From Chitinivorax sp. B (GTDB lineage: Bacteria > Pseudomonadota > Gammaproteobacteria > Burkholderiales > SCOH01), in assembly GCF_005503445.1 (NCBI RefSeq), contig NZ_SCOH01000001.1, positions 124,001-188,000 on the forward strand: a stretch of DNA of 64,000 nt, given 5' to 3'. Shown in pieces: positions 54,875-63,900 of the stretch. How positions within the stretch are numbered: position 1 is the first letter of the stretch; every line of letters begins with the position of its first letter. The notes beneath the pieces were generated by a model. That model searched no databases and was not told where the DNA came from. It saw only the letters and a list, made by a program, of their open reading frames with translations. A program made the position numbers and the translations under genes.

Positions 54875-55214
54875 GGCGCGCTCCCTTTTGTTATTGGGGT
54901 ATGCCTTCAATATAGGTGGTGTTGGGACGGATGGGGGAGGGCGGGATTGAACTTGCCAGTGGCATGTAGTTAAGTGTAACAGCGCACTTCGCCGATTTGT
55001 CTGACCCATGCACCTCAGTCAGCATTCGTCACAACTCGATGGACATGGTGTCCAGCATCTCCGCCGTTGTACTCAAATGTGACATATCAGGCATCTAGGT
55101 TGTAGCGTATGGGTTGGTGTCTTTGATGGCGTCGGTCAAGGATAAGATGTCAATTCGGGGATCTGATATTTTGTTTTGACTTGATTGACTAAGTGGCCAG
55201 CTTGATCGCTTAAT
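54875..55214. other. Gap upstream of the EF-G-like gene
   Basis: 340 bases with no gene and no clear promoter or hairpin that I could support. Confidence 0.4.
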
Positions 55215-55592
55215 TCAATGTGCCTTGTTAAAGCAATCTCGACATACCCAATCAGACAGCAAATAGCTCTTTACTTGCTTATAGGTGGTGCGGTTGCGGT
55301 AGATGATGGCTTTGTTGCACACCGCGCAATGTGTTTCTTCACCCAGGGCGCAGCAATAGTGGCCGACGACTTTGTGAATGGCTTTGACATCCAAGCCGAA
55401 TTCGTCAGCTAACTGTTCGACTGAATAGCGGAAGTTGGGCGGGTTGGTCACCAGCCAGTATTTGCGGCACAGATCAATGATGCCAGCTTCTTGGCTGTTG
55501 ATTTTCAAGGTGATGTCCGCCTCGCTCGACATGCGATCCTCCTCGGGTGGGTCTTGTGATTGTGATGTTCGGGATGACTGTGCTGTTTTCAT
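55215..55592 (-). CDS. Small zinc-ribbon protein of unknown function
   Basis: A 125-residue protein. The N-terminal ~20 residues are polar and disordered; an internal ATG at residue 21 (MSSEADI) is an alternative start. A helix-turn-helix-like segment follows (YSVEQLADEFGLDVKAIHKVVG). The C-terminal part has CAVC and CRDC, a four-cysteine zinc ribbon, with a further CC pair before it. The combination suggests a DNA- or RNA-binding regulator. Not recognised as a named family. It is flanked by gaps on both sides and appears to be monocistronic. Confidence 0.7.
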   Translation of the reverse strand: MKTAQSSRTSQSQDPPEEDRMSSEADITLKINSQEAGIIDLCRKYWLVTNPPNFRYSVEQLADEFGLDVKAIHKVVGHYCCALGEETHCAVCNKAIIYRNRTTYKQVKSYLLSDWVCRDCFNKAH

Positions 55593-55816
55593 TGTGTTCC
55601 CCTGGCAGTTGGCGGTGGGATCGACAGAGCTAATGCTCTATTTTGAGCGGGTGGTCGCCGAAAGACAACTGTATTCGTGTATGGGTAACGATGTGCAATG
55701 TATTCTTGCATCATAGTGCAAGTCATTGAGTTACATTGAAAATCATATTGATTGATGGTGTTTGGTCGAGGAGCAAACCAAGGGTAAATGCAGAGGGTAA
55801 ATGCAGGTGGCGGGTA

Positions 55817-56983
55817 TCAGGCTTCTCGCAAGGCATCGACAATTTTCATGCGTGCAGCTCGCACCGCTGGCAGAAAACCGCCTACCAGCCCCATCAATAA
55901 TGCAAAGAACAGCGACTGAAATACAATACCTGTGCTTAATTCAAAGCTGAATGCCAATTCTGAAAATGTCTGAAAGTTGGTGGTTGAGAGCGACAGAAAT
56001 TGCAAGGTAGATGCAAGCAACAGTCCCATGACGCCACCCAATAGCGCCAGCGACATGGATTCGAGCATGAAGGCGGCCAGCACACTGCTGCGTTTGAAAC
56101 CCAGTGCACGCAAGGTACCGATTTCACCGATGCGATTGGCGACAGAGGAATACATGGTGATGGCTGCACCAATCATGGCGCCGATGGAGAAGATGATGGA
56201 GATGGTCATTCCAAGGATGTTGATGAATAGGGCGATCTGTTCGGATTGATCGGCATAGAAGCGGGTTTCACGTTTGATTTCCAGCGTGAGCTGGCGGTTG
56301 CCTTCGATATCTGTCTTCAATTGCTCAAAGCGTTCACTATCAACCAGTTTGGCAATCACGGCGGAATACATGGTTCGACGAAAGGCTTGCATCATTTGGT
56401 CCCGGTCGCCCCAAATCTCGGAGCTGAAGCCAGTCTGTCCTGCATCAAACTGCCCAACGATCAGCCAGTCGCGTCCGCCAAAACGTAGTGACTCTCCTAT
56501 GTTGGCCCCATTGAACTTTTCGGTAATGGATTTGCCGACAATGACCTCATTGCTGCCAGGTCGGAACATCCGTCCAGCAGATAACTTGACTTGTGGCCGC
56601 AGTGTCAGGCCTACTGGCAGCACCCCACGGGTTACTACGTTGGCGGCGATACCGGTTGTACGCTTGGGCAGGGTAATCAGTACCACTGCTTCTTTGGAGA
56701 GCATCGGCTGGCCATCGCGGCCGATGGCGATCAAGGGGCTGGATTCGACGATACTGGCGTGTTCACGTGATACCCCGCTTTGCACCTCGGTTTGCGATGA
56801 GGTGCGAATCATGACTACGTTATCGTAACTGCCAGTCTGGATCAGCGTCTGTTTCAGTCCATTGGACATCATCAACACCGAGGCAAACACGAATACCACC
56901 ATACCCATGCCAGAAGCGGTAAACAGGGTGGTCAGTTTTCGTACCATCAGGTTGCGTGCAATGTAGCGTAATGGAATCTTCAT
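55817..56983 (-). CDS. MacB/FtsX-type ABC transporter permease 2
   Basis: A 388-residue permease: one N-terminal membrane helix (LFTASGMGMVVFVFASVLMM), a large periplasmic domain and three C-terminal helices with the family motif EIGTLRALGFKRSSV. Ends RMKIVDALREA. ATG 56983 overlaps the preceding permease stop as TGATG, so the two are strictly coupled and probably form a heterodimer. The usual LolD/MacB-like ATPase gene is missing on both sides. Transport of lipids, lipoproteins or peptides is typical of this class; the cargo here is unknown. Confidence 0.9.
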   Translation of the reverse strand: MKIPLRYIARNLMVRKLTTLFTASGMGMVVFVFASVLMMSNGLKQTLIQTGSYDNVVMIRTSSQTEVQSGVSREHASIVESSPLIAIGRDGQPMLSKEAVVLITLPKRTTGIAANVVTRGVLPVGLTLRPQVKLSAGRMFRPGSNEVIVGKSITEKFNGANIGESLRFGGRDWLIVGQFDAGQTGFSSEIWGDRDQMMQAFRRTMYSAVIAKLVDSERFEQLKTDIEGNRQLTLEIKRETRFYADQSEQIALFINILGMTISIIFSIGAMIGAAITMYSSVANRIGEIGTLRALGFKRSSVLAAFMLESMSLALLGGVMGLLLASTLQFLSLSTTNFQTFSELAFSFELSTGIVFQSLFFALLMGLVGGFLPAVRAARMKIVDALREA

Positions 56984-58146
56984 CACACCAACTTTCTCAA
57001 GCCATCCACAATCCGTACCCGCCCGGCTTGCCATGCAGGCAGTAACGCAGACATGACAGCAATGGTCATGGCACCACCCAACTGCAACAGGCGAGTTTCG
57101 TCAGAGATATTGAATACCGGGAAAAATGCTGATACAGGTTTGGAAAACGCAACAACCAGTGGCCCGGTCAACAGAATGCCCAGCCCGGCACCCACCGCTA
57201 CCAACATCAGCGATTCCATCGCGATGAGGCTACGGATCGCCGTGGGTGAAAAGCCCAGCGCTTTCATGGTGGCGTATTCGGCGGTGCGTTCACGGGCTGA
57301 CATTGCCATGGTATTGGCTACGACCGCCATGATGATCAAGATCACCACATACGATACCAGCTTGATGGCATCCACCACGGTTTGCAGCATGGCCACAAAG
57401 CCAAGTTGAAAGGCTTTTTCGGTTTCAGTCAGAGTTTCGGCCAGTGAGTTTTTGAATTCCTTATCAATTGCGGTGGAGACCGGCGCCGCGTTGGTAGGGT
57501 CATCAATGCCCATGACAAATGCACCTACCCGATTGCTGCGGCCAGGGGCCAGCTGTTCCAGTCGGTCATTGGCCAGGCTCCAGTGGAAATAGAAGATGTT
57601 GGTGTCGGTATTGATTTGTTTACCATCAAAAATTGCACGGATCACAAATTGGTAATTGCCGGGGTAGATGGTGCCTCGCAATGGCACGACATCACCTACC
57701 TTCCAGCCGAAGCGGTTCGCTAATTTTCGGCCGACTGCTGCACCACGCTTGTCTCGAAGAAAGGTCCGATATTCATCACCATTGAAGACAAGTTCAGGGT
57801 ATAGCGCGAAGTAACTGGGGGCATCCACCGCAAACTGCGGGAAGAAATTTGATTCGTCGATATAGATGCCACCGAACCAGTTGGTCCATGACACAGTCTC
57901 AACACCATCAACCTGGCGAATGCGGTCTTTGTATGCCAGCGGTAGTGGGAATACCAGCGAGACGGCGTTGCGTGTGACCAAGCGTGCGTCGGAGGCGGCG
58001 TCAACCCCCGAGTACCAGGCATCCACCACCGTGCGAAGCAAACCGAACGACAGAATCGCTACCACGATGCCCAATGTGGTCAAGGTTGCCCGGAGTCGGT
58101 GCCGAAACGCGTTGCGAAACGACATGCGCACAAAGAAAAGGAACAT
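56983..58146 (-). CDS. MacB/FtsX-type ABC transporter permease 1
   Basis: A 387-residue partner permease with the same topology: one N-terminal helix (ATLTTLGIVVAILSFGLL), a periplasmic MacB-like domain of ~200 residues, and three C-terminal helices with AEYATMKALGFSPTAIR. Ends VRIVDGLRKLV. Upstream lies 400 bases without an ATPase gene, then the divergent LacI-type regulator. I infer that an ATPase from elsewhere is used, or the operon has lost its own. Confidence 0.9.
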   Translation of the reverse strand: MFLFFVRMSFRNAFRHRLRATLTTLGIVVAILSFGLLRTVVDAWYSGVDAASDARLVTRNAVSLVFPLPLAYKDRIRQVDGVETVSWTNWFGGIYIDESNFFPQFAVDAPSYFALYPELVFNGDEYRTFLRDKRGAAVGRKLANRFGWKVGDVVPLRGTIYPGNYQFVIRAIFDGKQINTDTNIFYFHWSLANDRLEQLAPGRSNRVGAFVMGIDDPTNAAPVSTAIDKEFKNSLAETLTETEKAFQLGFVAMLQTVVDAIKLVSYVVILIIMAVVANTMAMSARERTAEYATMKALGFSPTAIRSLIAMESLMLVAVGAGLGILLTGPLVVAFSKPVSAFFPVFNISDETRLLQLGGAMTIAVMSALLPAWQAGRVRIVDGLRKLV

Positions 58147-58547
58147 GGTTCGGTCTCTGTTGCCTGTGCTGTTGGGGAGGACGACGATTACACCACAGCT
58201 GCAAGCTTACATCAGACGAGCCCCGCGTGGCTGGGCGCTGATGTGATATCGGTAGCGGATGGATGACTGGACACCATATCCAGCTGTTTTTCAAGTAGCA
58301 GCGGGCCGGATTGATGCATTGCAACAAGTAGTTCCGACCTGCAACACAGTCTACATCTGGGTGGGATACCTGATTGCGTTGTGTGTTAGCTAAGGCTATC
58401 GTTCAAGCTAGGCAACACGCAGGGCGGTCAAAAACCACCCTGACAAGGTTGTGCTGGTGTACCTACCCAGGTCGATGTTCCAGATACTTGCCCTGTCATT
58501 GGGTGTTTCAACCGATCGCTGCGGCGATATCAACAAACTGTAGGTGT
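58147..58547. other. Divergent gap between permease operon and LacI-type gene
   Basis: 401 bases. The open frame of the LacI gene extends into it to 58374, but without family resemblance. No operator of the TGWAAACG type was found, so autoregulation of the LacI gene is not supported. Promoters for both directions must lie here; none was distinct. Confidence 0.4.
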
Positions 58548-59552
58548 ATGGCAACAATCAAAGATGTCGCGCGGCACGCTAATGTGTCGATAGCAACCGT
58601 GTCACGTGTGATCAACGAACCTGACAAGGTCAAGGAGCCCACTCGCAAGCGAGTGGAAGCAGTCATGCAGGAGCTGTCGTTTTCCCGCAATGCCCTGGCG
58701 GCATCGTTGGTGACACGGCGTACTGGCTGCATCGGATTGATCATCCCTCAACTTTCTGGCGCTTTCTTCGCCCCACTCATCAGCGCGGTTGAACATACTG
58801 TCCGCGCTGGCGGCAGTCACTTGGTAGTCAGTTGTGGCAACTGCACCCAGGCAGAGGTACTGGCTGCCCTTAGTTTTCTCAAGCAACGATCCTGCGATGC
58901 CATCATCGTTACCCCTGGTGCGCTGGAGCATGAGACGCTGGTCAACCTGTTGGAAACCCACCCGAATATACTGATCATTCACCGCCTGGTGCCGGGCTAT
59001 GAGCACCGCTGTGTTGTGGTGGACAATTACCAGGGGGCTTTCATGGCGGTCAGCCATTTGATCGAGCAAGGTCATCGCCGGATAGCGGCAGTGACTGGTC
59101 CACATAACAACCCGGAAAGCATGGATCGCCTGCGTGGCATGCGTGATGCCATGACCAAAGCCGGCTTACCGTTGCCGGACAACTATGTATTCGAAGGGAT
59201 TTTTGGACCGGAATCTGGGTTAGCCGGGGCTGAAGCCTTTTTGGCGTTGTCCAAACCGCCTACCGCCGTTTTTTGTTTCAACGATCAGACAGCGTTAGGT
59301 GTGCTGGATTACTGCAAGCGCCGCCAGATTGCCGTCCCGGCCGATATGGCGGTCATGGGTTTTGACGACGTTGAGTTCGCCGACCTGGTGTCGCCCCGGT
59401 TGACCACAGTCCATCAGCCGATTGATACCATTGGCCGTACTGCGGGTACGCTGGCGCTGCGTTTGGCCAAGCGCGAGGCAATGACGGATGATAGCCACGT
59501 CATTCAGCCTCGATTGGCCTTGCGGGAGTCGGTCGCCGTGATTTCCGATTGA
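58548..59552 (+). CDS. LacI-family transcriptional regulator
   Basis: A 334-residue repressor. The helix-turn-helix is ATIKDVARHANVSIATVSRV at the very N-terminus, with the hinge helix FSRNALAASLVTRRT, then a periplasmic-binding-like sugar domain with GLIIPQLSGAFFAPLI and GFDDVEFADLVSPRLTT. ATG 58548 follows AGGTG and sets the canonical N-terminus; the frame extends 58 codons upstream without similarity. A LacI-type operator lies at 60727 before the GH3 glucosidase gene, which is the likely target. The effector is probably a glucoside. Confidence 0.94.
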   Translation: MATIKDVARHANVSIATVSRVINEPDKVKEPTRKRVEAVMQELSFSRNALAASLVTRRTGCIGLIIPQLSGAFFAPLISAVEHTVRAGGSHLVVSCGNCTQAEVLAALSFLKQRSCDAIIVTPGALEHETLVNLLETHPNILIIHRLVPGYEHRCVVVDNYQGAFMAVSHLIEQGHRRIAAVTGPHNNPESMDRLRGMRDAMTKAGLPLPDNYVFEGIFGPESGLAGAEAFLALSKPPTAVFCFNDQTALGVLDYCKRRQIAVPADMAVMGFDDVEFADLVSPRLTTVHQPIDTIGRTAGTLALRLAKREAMTDDSHVIQPRLALRESVAVISD

Positions 59553-59567
59553 TCGTGACTTGCGATC

Positions 59568-59593
59568 ACCACACCTGCTTTGGTAGGTGTGGT
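59568..59593 (+). terminator. Hairpin after the LacI-type gene
   Basis: ACCACACCT (59568-59576) with AGGTGTGGT (59585-59593), 9 bp, loop of 8. It is followed by TGTGTTG rather than a pure T-run, so termination efficiency is uncertain. Confidence 0.55.
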
Positions 59594-59790
59594 TGTGTTG
59601 ACTTGATTACTGCAGATGGCGACGGCGGTTGGGTGCAATGCCAGCGAGGTTGTGGGCCGCTCTGCAATCTTGTTATGTGTGCTATCAGAGCCCATGTATT
59701 GCTCAACCATCTTACTGGATGTTACATAAACACCAATTTACATCGCATTTCACCCCATTGAAACGCACTTGCCAAGAGCGTGAGCAGGTG

Positions 59791-60594
59791 TCAGGAACCT
59801 AATTTCCCATATTGCTGATAGTCGGTGAAATACATCACCACCCGCTTGTTGGCGATAGTGGTGGGAAAGTACAGCCGATAGTTGCCACGTTCGGCCTCAA
59901 ATCGTACGCCGTCATATTGATGATTGAAGACGGCCATCAGGTAGTCCCGTTCGTCTTTGGTTCTAGGCTCGATAAATCGTTTTTTCTCAGGTTTCTTGTT
60001 GCTTTCACTGGCATAAGATTTATCGCCAAATGATAAAAACACCCGCTTCCCGGCAATCTCGTCCGGCATGATCAAGGTGACTTGTGGCAGGTTGCTGTCA
60101 ATGCGCTGAATGGTACCAAGGACGTCGTCAGCCTTGTCGATATAGGCCTGAGTAAACTCATAGTGGGCCAGCGTTGCGAGCTCGTTACGGTTTTCCTCAA
60201 TCAGCTTTTCGGCGGCGTGGATCAGCAGGTTTTTCTTGTGCTGGGCCGACAACGCGTCGCCACCCAGCAAGGCTGCAGCCAGTATAGGAAACGACAACGC
60301 CACCCATAGCCATTGACGGCGGGACCCTACCTGTATCACTGGTGCTTGGCCTGGCTTGTCTGCAATGGCGGCTGAAATCTTTGACAGATTCGACATCACG
60401 TTCAATACAACAGCCCCACCCAACATGGCGAAGATGCCCAGCAGGCTGATGAAGAAGCTTTCAGTGGTACGTTCCCTGAAGATCTTCAGATCGAAAATGG
60501 TGATCAGCATGAACACAAACACCCAGTACAACAGCACAAAGATCGAGTAGATAGCGAGCCGATTGGTGGTGCGGATCAGGAAATCGTGGTTCAT
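59791..60594 (-). CDS. Unrecognised three-helix membrane protein
   Basis: A 267-residue protein with two N-terminal membrane helices (~12-35, ~47-68), a third (~95-113), and a soluble C-terminal domain of ~150 residues with a helical start (LIHAAEKLIEENRNELATLAHYEF) and a beta-rich end. I do not recognise a family; homologues are likely restricted to related betaproteobacteria. It lies between the LacI gene and the GH3 gene, transcribed away from the latter; nothing in it suggests sugar transport. Confidence 0.7.
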   Translation of the reverse strand: MNHDFLIRTTNRLAIYSIFVLLYWVFVFMLITIFDLKIFRERTTESFFISLLGIFAMLGGAVVLNVMSNLSKISAAIADKPGQAPVIQVGSRRQWLWVALSFPILAAALLGGDALSAQHKKNLLIHAAEKLIEENRNELATLAHYEFTQAYIDKADDVLGTIQRIDSNLPQVTLIMPDEIAGKRVFLSFGDKSYASESNKKPEKKRFIEPRTKDERDYLMAVFNHQYDGVRFEAERGNYRLYFPTTIANKRVVMYFTDYQQYGKLGS

Positions 60595-60907
60595 GGCAGG
60601 GCAGGTTAAAAAGCGGGAAGTATAGAGAAATCAGCGTGATCTGACAGCGAAAACTGGCGTCCTGCTGTCGTTCCATATGGTTGGCTGCAGATGTACTTGC
60701 ATTTGTTCTTAAATTGATCGATAAATTGTAAACGTTTTCATTGGTAAGGTATAAGTAAGCAAAAATAAGGAATGATGAAAACGAAGCCGGTGAGCATATT
60801 CAATATGCAGCGTGATGCGGGAGGCATGCTTGCCCAGCGCAGTATTTGTGAGGGTGGGTGTGATCCCGAATAAGCCACTCGGCAATATCCATCGAAAGGA
60901 GAGGCAT
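60595..60907. promoter_or_regulatory. Promoter region of the GH3 gene
   Basis: 313 bases between divergent genes. A TTGTAA (60726-60731) and TATAAG (60750-60755) with an 18-base spacer form the best promoter; the long leader of ~150 bases ends with AAAGGAGAGG at 60895-60904 before the ATG. Confidence 0.55.
60727..60740. promoter_or_regulatory. LacI/GalR-type operator overlapping the GH3 -35
   Basis: TGTAAACGTTTTCA is a near-perfect palindrome around a central CG, with half-sites TGTAAACG and TGAAAACG, the classic pattern for LacI-family repressors. It overlaps the predicted -35 and so would block transcription when bound. The LacI-type gene 1.2 kb upstream is the obvious candidate regulator. 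Confidence 0.7.
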
Positions 60908-63900
60908 ATGAAACTGCAGTTTTCGCCAGGTCGGTTGGCCCTGTTGCTGGCAATAGCGAGCGTAGCTGGGTTGGCTGCATGTGAAGAGGAGTGGCAGCCG
61001 GGAGCCAATGTCCCGGATATTGAACACCGCTTACCTGCCGGTCAGTTCAATGACTGGCCGCGGATACCCAGCAGCATTCGCCAAGACCCACAAATTGAAG
61101 CCGAGATTGCGCGTATTGCTGCAGGCATGTCACTGGAGGAGAAAGTTGGGCAGATGACTCAGCCCGAGATCAAGGCTATTACACCGGATGAGGTCCGCCG
61201 CTATTACATCGGCTCTGTGTTGAATGGCGGGGGCTCGTGGCCTGGTAACAACAAGCGGGCCACGGTTGCAGACTGGCTGGCCTTGGCTGATGCCTACTGG
61301 CAGGCGTCGATGACTACCAATGGCCGGGTGAAGATTCCCGTCATTTGGGGGACGGATGCGGTGCATGGTCATGGCAACGTCTATGGCGCGACCTTGTTCC
61401 CACACAATATTGGGTTGGGGGCCGCTAATGATCCGGACTTGATTTATCGAATTGGGCTAGCCACAGCTCAGCAGGTGGTGGCGACCGGGATCGATTGGAC
61501 TTTTGCTCCAACACTGGCAGTGGTACGTGATGACCGTTGGGGCCGTACTTACGAGGGTTATGGTGAGCATCCTTATCTGGTGCGTCGGCTGGCGTGGCCG
61601 ATGGTGAAAGGTTTGCAAGGCGATTTCCATCGCAGTCAATCGGTCATTGCGACTGCTAAGCATTTCATGGGCGATGGCGGCACTGATCAGGGCAAGGATC
61701 AGGGCGTGACCATGGCCAGCAAGCGCGACATGATCAATATTCATGGCCAGGGCTATTACACGGCTTTGGCTGCCGGCGCACAAACGGTGATGGCATCGTT
61801 CAACAGTTGGACCAACGAAGCGGCCGGTATCCGCGAAGGCAAAATGCATGGCAGTAAAACCATGCTGACCGACGTACTGAAAAACAAAATGGGTTTTGAC
61901 GGCTTTGTGGTCAGTGATTGGAATGGCGTTGCCCAAGTGCCAGGTTGCTCCAACTATCGCTGTGCCCAAGCGATTAATGCGGGCATTGACATGGTGATGG
62001 TGCCAGATGACTGGAAGCTGTTCATTGAAAACACAGTTGATCAGGTGCGCAAGGGTGAGATTCCAATGGCGCGGATCGACGATGCGGTGACGCGGATTCT
62101 GCGTGTCAAAATGCGGGCCGGTTTGTTCAAGGCACCCATGCCATCCAAACGGTTGGGGGCTGGGGACAGCAAGGCGCTGGTACATCGTGTACTGGCGCGT
62201 GAAGCCGTGCAGAAATCACTGGTACTACTAAAGAACAATGGTGGCGTGCTGCCATTGAAACGGGGCGAAAAGATTCTGGTAGTGGGCAAATCGGCCGACA
62301 ACCTGACCAATCAGACTGGTGGTTGGTCACTGAGCTGGCAGGGCACAGGCAATACCAATGCGGATTTTCCCAATGCCGATACCATTCTGGCAGGCATCCA
62401 GGAAGCGGCCGGTGCTGGCAACATGACCTATAGTCAGACCGGGCAAGGTGTGGACGTTAGCGGTTACAAGGCGGTGATTGCAGTGATAGGCGAAACACCT
62501 TATGCGGAAGGGGTTGGGGATATCGGCAGGACCGGTACTCTGGAACACGCCCGCCGTTATCCGGAAGACTTGGCGGTATTGAACAATGTAGCGGGTAAAG
62601 GCGTGCCGGTGGTGACGGTATTGGTATCGGGTCGCCCGGTGTGGGTCAATAAAGAACTGAACCGCTCAGATGCCTTTGTGATGGCCGCATTGCCCGGTAC
62701 GGAAGGCAAAGGTGTGGCAGATGTGTTGTTCCGAAACGCGGCAGGCATCATTAACAAGCCGTTTACGGGTCGCTTATCTTATTCTTGGCCTAAAACGGCC
62801 TGCCAAGTGCCGCTGAATTGGGGTGATGTAGGCTATTCACCGCTGTTTGCGTATGGTTTTGGCTTGAGCTATGGCAAGCCTTCCCACCTGGGCCAGTTGG
62901 ATGAAACGGCACCGGTACTGGGCTGCGGTCAAACGGATGGTGGCGGTGGCAAGGCGACGGAAGACCTGGAGGTGTTCAAGCAGACTGACAAACCACCCTA
63001 TGCACTATATATCGGTTCGCCGGAAAACTGGGGTGGCACGGCATTGGGGAACGATCCGAATGCGGTGATCACCCATGGCAACCTGAAGGCGGAAACTACG
63101 CAGGTCAACATCCAGCAGGATGCGAAAAAGATCACCTGGAATGGCAATGGCCCCGGCCAGTTCTATGCGCAGTCAAAAGAAACGGTGGATCGGCAGGATT
63201 ATCTGAATGCTGATTCGGCGTTGGTATTTGACAGTATTGTCGAAAAAGCGCCGGATGGTCTGGTGAAAGTGCGGGTGGACTGTAAGTACCCTTGTGTCGG
63301 CGAGGTGGATGCAACCAACGTGTTCAAACGATTGGCTGACCGCCAGAAGCATAAAGTGAAAATACCACTGGCGTGCTTCTCTCAGAAAGGGACGGACTTC
63401 GCCACGATTGACACACCATTGCTGATATTCACCGACAAAGCGTTTATCGCAGCGTTTGCCGATATCCGTTGGGTACCTAATGCAGGCAAGGATGCCGATG
63501 CGGTCGCATGCTCTGAACTGGTACCACCCCCACCCAGCTATCCTGACCCTATACCTGGCCCGCAATACAACGTGTTCACCAATGGCCAGCCTGCCAGTGG
63601 TTTTGCATCTGGCAGTTGGTCCACCAACGGGACCCATGTTGAACACGTGGTGCAGGCAGGGGGTGAGTTGCGATTGAGCTTCAAGGCAGATGGTGGCAAC
63701 GGCCTGTTCTACCTGACCGGCAACCCAGTCAACCTCAGTAACTTTGCTCAGGGCAAGCTGACGTTCGACATTCTGGTGGAAAGTTATGGTAGTAACAGCG
63801 CGGGTCTGACGGTCAAAATGGAAAGCCCCGGCAATAATTGCAATACCGGGGATTATCTATTTGGCCGCCCTGTAGTTGGCAGCTGGCAGTCGGTATCGGT

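Noticed and set aside
61457-62185. Minus-strand open frame (242 codons) inside the GH3 gene
   Set aside because: The plus strand encodes GH3 catalytic motifs continuously here; the opposite frame shows no family features.
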